Part shown: piece by piece, positions 6,972-12,209 of the stretch | Position numbering within the stretch: the stretch's first letter is position 1 | How the letters are laid out: each line of letters starts with the position of its first letter | The notes under the pieces: generated by a model | The model's database searches: none | What the model saw: the letters and a program-made list of their open reading frames with translations, nothing else | Told to the model about the DNA's origin: nothing | DNA from: Auxenochlorella pyrenoidosa | Taxonomy: Eukaryota > Chlorophyta > Trebouxiophyceae > Chlorellales > Chlorellaceae | Assembly (NCBI GenBank): GCA_001430745.1 | Contig: KQ482057.1 | Coordinates: 166,640-178,848 of the forward strand | Length of the DNA stretch: 12,209 nt | Reading direction: 5' to 3' | Program-made: the position numbers and the translations under genes

Positions 6972-9900
6972 ATGGGCGGCGAGGCGCCCTGCCGCTCGCG
7001 GCCACCGCCTGCCGCCAACGGTGGCGTTGCAACGCCGGCAGGCACCCCCCGGGCAGCGATTGCTGCAGCCCGCGAGGCAGGCACCCCGCCAGCCACGCCG
7101 ACACAGCGGCGCACACACAAGCACGGCAGCGAGGGCAGCGGGCGTGTGATCCCCCTCGCGCTGCTGTTTGGCGCCGGCGTCCTGCTGCTCATGGTGGCCA
7201 GCATGGCAGCATCCGACCGAACGCTGCGCCTCTCCAGGATGGGGGTGAGCGCAATGCTGTGGACCGACATGCTTGGGACGTGCTGCAACCAGAGGTACTG
7301 CATTGCTGCCATCCTGGTTGCCTGTAAGCGCGGCGGGCCCAGTGCCGCATGCCCCCCGCTGCCTGCAGACGCTCAGCTTGCCTGCGCCGCTGCTGTCCAC
7401 CTCGTCCTTCCTGGGAGCCGAGCAGCAGCAAGGCGAGGATGAAGCAGAGCCTGCCGACAGCGCTCTCACTGAGGTGTTCACCTCTGCGGCGGCCGCCCTT
7501 GGCGAGCAGCTGGTGGCAGATGGCTTTTCAGTGCGCCAGCAGCCGCCGCCCATGCCACTGCGGCCGTATCGGGCTGCGGGCAGCGCCGCCGCTGCCACAG
7601 GTCCTGCGCCTCCAGCGCCGCCGCCCAGCCCGCCAGCCCCTCCGGCCAGGTGGCAGCTGCGCTGCGCCGTGGTGAACAACCTAGTTTTCCACATCGACGT
7701 CATGGCAGGCTGGACATATGCCTTCCAGGTGCTTGCATGCTCCACAGCGCTCGCCTGTGGGCGCGTTGCTGCTACGGTTGCTGCTTGGCCTCTAAGACTC
7801 CTCCAAAGCAGGTGCATAGGACGAGCGGCGTCTGTACTCCTCAACGGTGGCCCACGTGTTGCTGTCCTGCCATCACCCTGTGCAGTCTGCGGGCTGCGAT
7901 GTTACGGTGTACCAGAATGAACACAGCTTGGGCATCGAGGTGCGCCTGCTAAGAACTAATTGCCTATGGTGCTGCGTGTGTTGTTGGTGGCTGAATGCTG
8001 GTCATGCTGATGCCGGCTGCCCAGAGGTGAGGCTCCCAAGATCCCTTAGTGCACAAAGCCGGGTTAAACGGGGTTGACGACCTTGTCGCCTGCAGGCCAT
8101 AATGTCGTCATGGCTCACAGGCCGTTTTCGCAAGCCCGAGCTGTTCCCTGGAGAGGCGGGCGATGTGAGTGCTTGGCAGCACAGTGCTCGGCCACGTGCT
8201 GGTGCCTGCGCATGTTGTTGCGTTGTCCTGGCTTGCCTTCTCCACCTGTTGCTCGTGCCCTGTTGAGCGTTGTCACCTTGCCCCTCGGTGTTGCAGTACC
8301 ATATAGTCATCCTGCCCACCTTCCGGGACCAGCATGCTGAGCTGGTGAGGCATGTGGCTCCAAGGATTGCCTGGCGCAGCGGATGGCACGCAGGCTTGCA
8401 GGCAGACAGGGGGCAGGCAGCATTCAGCACCAAGCCGGCGCCTGACTTGTCATGCCATGCTCTTTTTCGCAGGTCCAATATCTCTTGCAGCTGCCGCGGC
8501 TCAAGCGACAGCGCTACTTCCTTACGCAGCATAACCCAGGCAGGTCGCCATGTGCACGTTTTGTGCATGCCTGCTTGAAGCAAGAGCAGCGAGTTGGCAT
8601 CCCACTCTTCCCTTGACCTTTTGCATGCTTGCAGACTGGCTGTTGAATCACCCGAATGTGGACATAGTGCAGCAGCAGCTGCTGGCACCGCTGCTGGCGT
8701 CCGCGCAGGCTGAGGGGTCGACCACAGCATCGACCGCCGCAGCTCCAGCGGCAGCACCCCCGCTGCTGCGGGTGCAGCTGGTCACCCTTGCCCCTTGCGT
8801 GTCCAATTACACGCTGCAATTCCTGCGGCAGATGGCATTCAACATCACAGAAGGGTACACGTATGCAGGTGCGCTCGCTGCCGACGAGATTGTCTGGCGC
8901 ACGCTCAAGTCACAGGATGCAGAACATTTTCGGTGGCAGGCCCTGTGACCTGGCGCGCATGCCTGCCCACCCGCACCCGCTGCATGCCTGCAGAGCGAGT
9001 TGGGTCTTTCCGCGTGCGTTCCAACACTGGCGGCGGCGCTGGCGAGGACAACAGTGAGGAGCTGCGGCAGTGGATCGACCATGCCATTGATGTGGAGGTC
9101 CCCTGGCTCTCCCCGCTGGTGCCCTGGGAGCCAGAGGCGGGCGCCGAGGCAGCGCCAGCTGAGGGAGCAGGCATGCAGCATCGTTTGCGGCGCTTGCAGA
9201 AGCGGGATCGCGATAGCGGCAGCAGCGGCGGCAGCGGCGATGACAGCAGCAGACGGGGAGCTCACGGGCGTGGCAAGGCGGCAGGCAAGCAGGCGCTGCC
9301 GCCGCCGTCACCACCTGGCAGCCCGCAGGCGGCGTCGAAGCCGGTGAACAAATGGTGGCTGACGGGCGCAGCGCCGCCTCCCCCGCCCCCCCTGGGCGCC
9401 GAGGCGCTGGCGCTGCTGGCACAGCTGAACGGGCGCTGGGCAGACGACAGGCCGCGCCACGTGTGCATCCAGGGCAAGCTGGAGAACAGCCGGCGCAACT
9501 ACACCGCCGCCTTCGAGGCGCTCAGGTGAGATGCGGAACGATCGCATGACGGGCACCTTGCTGTGGCTCAGTGCCAGTGCCAGCGTGCCGGCGTGCCTGC
9601 TGTGCTCTCCCCAAGCAGCCTCTTGGCTCACCCTGGGCGCTCCTCCGCTCCCCGCCTGCCCGGCTGCCTGCAGCCACCCTGGGGTGCTGCGCCACCTGCG
9701 CGGCAGCGGCGAGCGCATGCTGCTCCTGGGCCACCGCAGCAAGTGGGAGACGGTTGTCGTTCCGGAGGAGGTGCAGGACGTGGTGGTGGTGCTGGAGTCG
9801 CTCCCCTACACCGTGAGTGCCATTTTACAACTGTGTTTCACAGGCGCACGGGGGGGCAGCCCTCCTGGTGCTGCGGCCGCGGTGCATACCGTGTGTCTGC

Positions 9901-10829
9901 CGGTGTGCTGAGCGCCCTGGCGAATCCTTGCGCCCTTGCCTGCAGGTGTTCTTCGACACGCTGTCGCGGTGCCGCGCCATCCTCCTTGCGTTCGCCACAG
10001 GTGATGCAGTTTGATGTGCACAGGCTTTTCACAGTCATGACATTTGCCCTTGTTGGCTTCGCTGATAGCCGCATTTCACTCCGCTTCTTGCAGACGAGTA
10101 TTACGCCAAGAAGAGCAGCAGCACAATCGCCACGGCGCTGAATGTGGGAGTGCCACTGGTGGCCGAGCGAAGGCAAGTCTGTGCAAGTCACTGATGCTTG
10201 CCTGCATACAGAAGTGCTCTGATGATGCAACAGACAAACCGCCACTCCAAAGAGTAGTGCCGGCGCGTCGACGCCTGCTCCAAAAAGCCCCCCGGCTGTG
10301 CAGGACGCTGGAGGCCTACAATTTTCTGCAGCCCAAGGCCTGTTTTGTGTACGACGATAGGATCCCAGGGACGGCGCCGCCCAGGAAGGAGGGGGGCAAG
10401 GGCGGCCAGGCAGCAGGGAGCGAGAGGCTCCAGCGGCGGCTGCTTGAGAAGAAGGGCAGCAGAGGCGACCCTGCCGCCCAGTCTCAGGGACTGCAGCAGC
10501 AGCAGCAGCAGCAGCAAGGCTGGGACCCTGATGGGGGCGAGCCCCAGGCTGGCAGCTACAGCGCCGCCATCCTGGCAGCGCTGCGGTCGGAGAGCAGCGC
10601 CGCGGCGCGCGTGGCAGTGGCGGCGCTCAAGGAGCACGTGATGGGGCACAACCGCGCGGTGGCAGCGGCCTTCATGGCGCAGACTGAGGCTCAGTATGCC
10701 GAAGCCGAGCGCTCGGCGGATGCGGCCTGGTGGCGCGCGCGGCAGGCGGAGCGGGCAGCAGCAGCGGCAGCAGCTGTGGATGGCAATTTGCAGTTGCAAC
10801 CGCAGCCGTTCCCTGTCCAGGAGCGGTAG
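6972..10829 (+). CDS. Type II membrane protein, glycosyltransferase-like (GT-B fold), unplaced family
   Basis: Twelve exons: 6972-7244, 7369-7728, 7886-7939, 8096-8164, 8297-8344, 8473-8539, 8635-8868, 8994-9525, 9674-9812, 9946-10000, 10094-10172 and 10304-10829. They join in consistent phase to 811 residues. The start is the first ATG of the frame (A at -3, G at +4). A basic cytosolic tail of about 58 residues precedes one membrane anchor (about 59-79, VIPLALLFGAGVLLLMVAS), then a Pro/Ala-rich stalk: Golgi type II topology. Residues about 190-370 read as a first Rossmann-like half (VVNNLVFHIDVMAGWTYAF, DVTVYQNEHSLG, YHIVILPTFRDQHAEL, FLTQHNPDWLLNHP). A Ser/Gly/Pro-rich insert spans about 430-510. 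The second half (about 520-665) includes VCIQGKLENSRRNYTAAF, RMLLLGHR and SSSTIATALNVGVPLVAERR, like the donor-binding side of GT-B enzymes. Sequons NIT and NYT are present. The tail carries poly-Gln and Ala-rich helices. Introns 6 and 11 are GC-AG. Donor, acceptor and product are unknown. Confidence 0.62.
10494..10514 (+). repeat. (CAG)7 microsatellite coding poly-glutamine
   Basis: Seven consecutive CAG codons, followed by CAA, give an eight-glutamine run in the last exon of the glycosyltransferase-like gene, after the predicted catalytic region. The tract is a pure trinucleotide repeat and could vary in length between strains without breaking the frame. Confidence 0.85.
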
Positions 10830-11198
10830 CCCGACCATTCGAGCTCCTTCCCCATGCCTCCGTACCGCACTTGACATTTGAAGGCCGCAGGTGCTGTAGG
10901 TGCACCTGCTGGCACAAGATGTGACGCACAAATCACGCCCGGGAGTTGGCCTCCCGTCCAGCCGCTGCCTCTGCCATGTGTCTGCACTCCAATGAGCATC
11001 ATACTGCCTGCAGGAAAGGGCACTGCTTGCATTTGCATACGCAGGCAGACAAGTGTCGGCTGCACGCCAGCATGTGGGCAGCAGCGCCAGCGTGGCATGG
11101 GATACAGCAGGCTAAGCGTGTTCGAGGAACCCTCGTGCAAAGTTGGGCATACATTTCCAGCCCCCGCACTGTTGGGCTGCTCCTGCCGACGGGAAGCC
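10830..11198 (+). other. Intergenic region between the glycosyltransferase-like gene and the right-edge gene
   Basis: These 369 bases should hold the 3' end of one gene and the promoter and leader of the next. No TGTAA signal was found. The frame of the downstream ATG stays open through much of it, with in-frame ATGs at 10992 and 11097, so the right-edge protein might begin earlier than annotated. The extra residues would be Cys-rich and show no motif. Confidence 0.35.
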
Positions 11199-12209
11199 AT
11201 GTGGGAGGGCTCCCTTCTGCCGAAGCGCAAGCGCGCGGCAGCGGCGGTCGCTGAGCCCTCTGCCACACTGGATGAGCACGCGGTAGAGGAAAATATCGGA
11301 GTTCCGGAGGTGCGACAAGGGCTTTGTTCCCTCGAGACTGGGGAGTGCCTGGGTCCCTCGGCGGCGGGATAGAGCGCCTTGCTGCGGTAAATTCGGTGTT
11401 TTCGGTCCTCTGAACCAGTGCCGAACCCCCTAGAAGCACCCGGGCGGTCGATCTCGTGTTGGCCACTCCTTTCCCACCTCTTGGGCAGGAGCACAAGGGC
11501 TACCTGCGCCTTCCCCTGCCCCTCATGCAGATGGCATTGACGTCCAGATGTGCCAGACGAGCCGCCGTGTCCTGGCGCAGCCTGGAGGAGCAGCGCCGGC
11601 GCTCCCTCGAGGTGCAGTGTACTTGCCTCGGGACATGCGGTGTAGTCTGTGCGGTGCTCCAGCTGTGCATTTGCCTGAGCCCAGTTATTGGGAATTGCAT
11701 GCGAGGGCCTGCAGGTGTACCGTTGGTCTGAAACCTCCCTCACAGCAGTGCCCTGAGTCGAGTGCTGTGGGCATTGGGCCTCTGAAGGCGGCTAGGGAGG
11801 AGGCGCGCTGTCCAGGTCGCGCACTCTTTTACGGCTTGAGGCGGTGCTCTTGCGTGTGGCTGACCATCCTGATTATCTCCATGGATGCTTCAAGTGCGTC
11901 TTGGCCGCACAATCTGCTGTCAGGTTCAGGACTGACAGCGGATTGCGCGGCTAAGACGTTCATCAAGCATCCATGGGAGAATCAATGGGGTCAGCCCATG
12001 CCAAAGCAGCGCCTCAAGCCGCAGGAGAGCGCACGACCTGGCGCCTCTGCCACCCTGTCGGCCGCACACCCTGCGGCCTGCTCTCCCAAGCTCCTCCCTG
12101 CCAGGTTGCCCATGCGCCATGTTGATTCTGTGCACCTGCCTCCCCGCAGGAAAAGCTGGCCAGCGCCGAGGCCAACCGGCAGCGGCGCCTGCAGACGCTG
12201 GCGGCGCGG
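11199..12209 (+). CDS. Unknown basic, coiled-coil protein (partial, 5' end only)
   Basis: Exons are 11199-11309, 11489-11611 and 12150-12209 (cut by the window end), giving 98 residues so far. All junctions are phase 0, with donors GTGCGA and GTGCAG and CAG acceptors. The start begins MWEGSLLPKRKR, whose PKRKR looks like a nuclear localisation signal. Exon 2 encodes a basic stretch ending in SLEEQRRRSLE, and exon 3 continues it as EKLASAEANRQRRLQTLAAR, so the two exons make one continuous charged helix across a 538-base intron; this continuity is the main support for the model. The pattern faintly recalls the N-terminal helix of plant TCP11-family proteins, but that is only a guess. Earlier in-frame ATGs at 11097 and 10992 are possible. 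Intron 2 holds the long inverted repeat at 11812-12041. Confidence 0.45.
11812..12041 (+). repeat. Long imperfect inverted repeat (about 110-base arms, 8-base loop) inside an intron
   Basis: The left arm (11812-11923) and the reverse complement of the right arm (11932-12041) align along their whole length with only a few small gaps and roughly three quarters identity by eye. Perfect blocks include CCAGGTCG, CGGCTTGAGGCG, GGCTGACC, CATGGATGCTT, CAATC and GCTGTCAG. The loop is GTTCAGGA (11924-11931). Several mismatches would be G-U pairs in a plus-strand transcript. It lies wholly within the 538-base intron 11612-12149. It could be a miRNA/siRNA precursor hairpin or a decayed fold-back (MITE-like) element; I saw no flanking target duplication or second copy in the window. 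Confidence 0.8.

Noticed and set aside
6786..7844. 352-residue minus-strand ORF opposite the first exons of the glycosyltransferase-like gene
   Set aside because: Low-complexity antisense frame crossing introns and exons of a gene with coherent splice phases.
8869..8948. Reading on past 8868 (ALAADEIVWRTLKSQDAEH) as part of the exon
   Set aside because: The stretch looks somewhat coding but stops at 8946-8948, and I found no donor before the stop in the phase needed for the next exon. GTGCGC at 8869 fits.
10691..11743. 350-residue minus-strand ORF near the right end
   Set aside because: Spans the end of one gene, an intergenic gap and two exons of another on the opposite strand; no motif seen.

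Overview
The window looks like nuclear DNA of a green alga, probably a trebouxiophyte of the Chlorella type. The DNA is very GC-rich, genes are close together, and most carry short introns (about 90-260 bases) with GTGAG/GTGCG-type donors and TGCAG acceptors. Proteins are rich in Ala, Gln and Pro. One product is a plant-type TOM22 (TOM9) protein. The lineage is inferred from these traits and was not tested by a search. I see no rRNA, tRNA, CRISPR array or transposase.

Layout. (1) 1-2481, minus strand: the N-terminal part of a large, low-complexity, probably nuclear protein of unknown function. It has four visible exons and runs off the left edge. (2) 2482-2950: a divergent promoter region holding a 36-base interrupted palindrome. 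(3) 2951-3540, plus: TOM22, the short mitochondrial outer-membrane import receptor, in three exons. (4) 3758-4258, plus: SDHAF3, an LYR-family assembly factor for succinate dehydrogenase, in one exon. (5) 4782-6341, plus: a small ankyrin-repeat protein in seven exons. (6) 6972-10829, plus: a twelve-exon type II membrane protein of 811 residues that resembles a Golgi glycosyltransferase of GT-B fold. (7) 11199-12209, plus: the 5' end of an unknown basic/coiled-coil protein that runs off the right edge.

Genes were rebuilt by joining exons whose splice phases agree across every junction. All five models keep one open frame this way, so most long single-frame ORFs in the window are shadows or run through introns. 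TOM22 and SDHAF3 are adjacent and both serve mitochondria. No functional link among the other genes is visible.

Most unusual: the 538-base intron of the right-edge gene, the longest in the window, contains a long imperfect inverted repeat (arms of about 110 bases, 8-base loop). It looks like a small-RNA precursor hairpin or a fold-back element. Also notable are three GC-AG introns among 24 modelled introns, and the glycosyltransferase-like protein, which I could not place in a named family.
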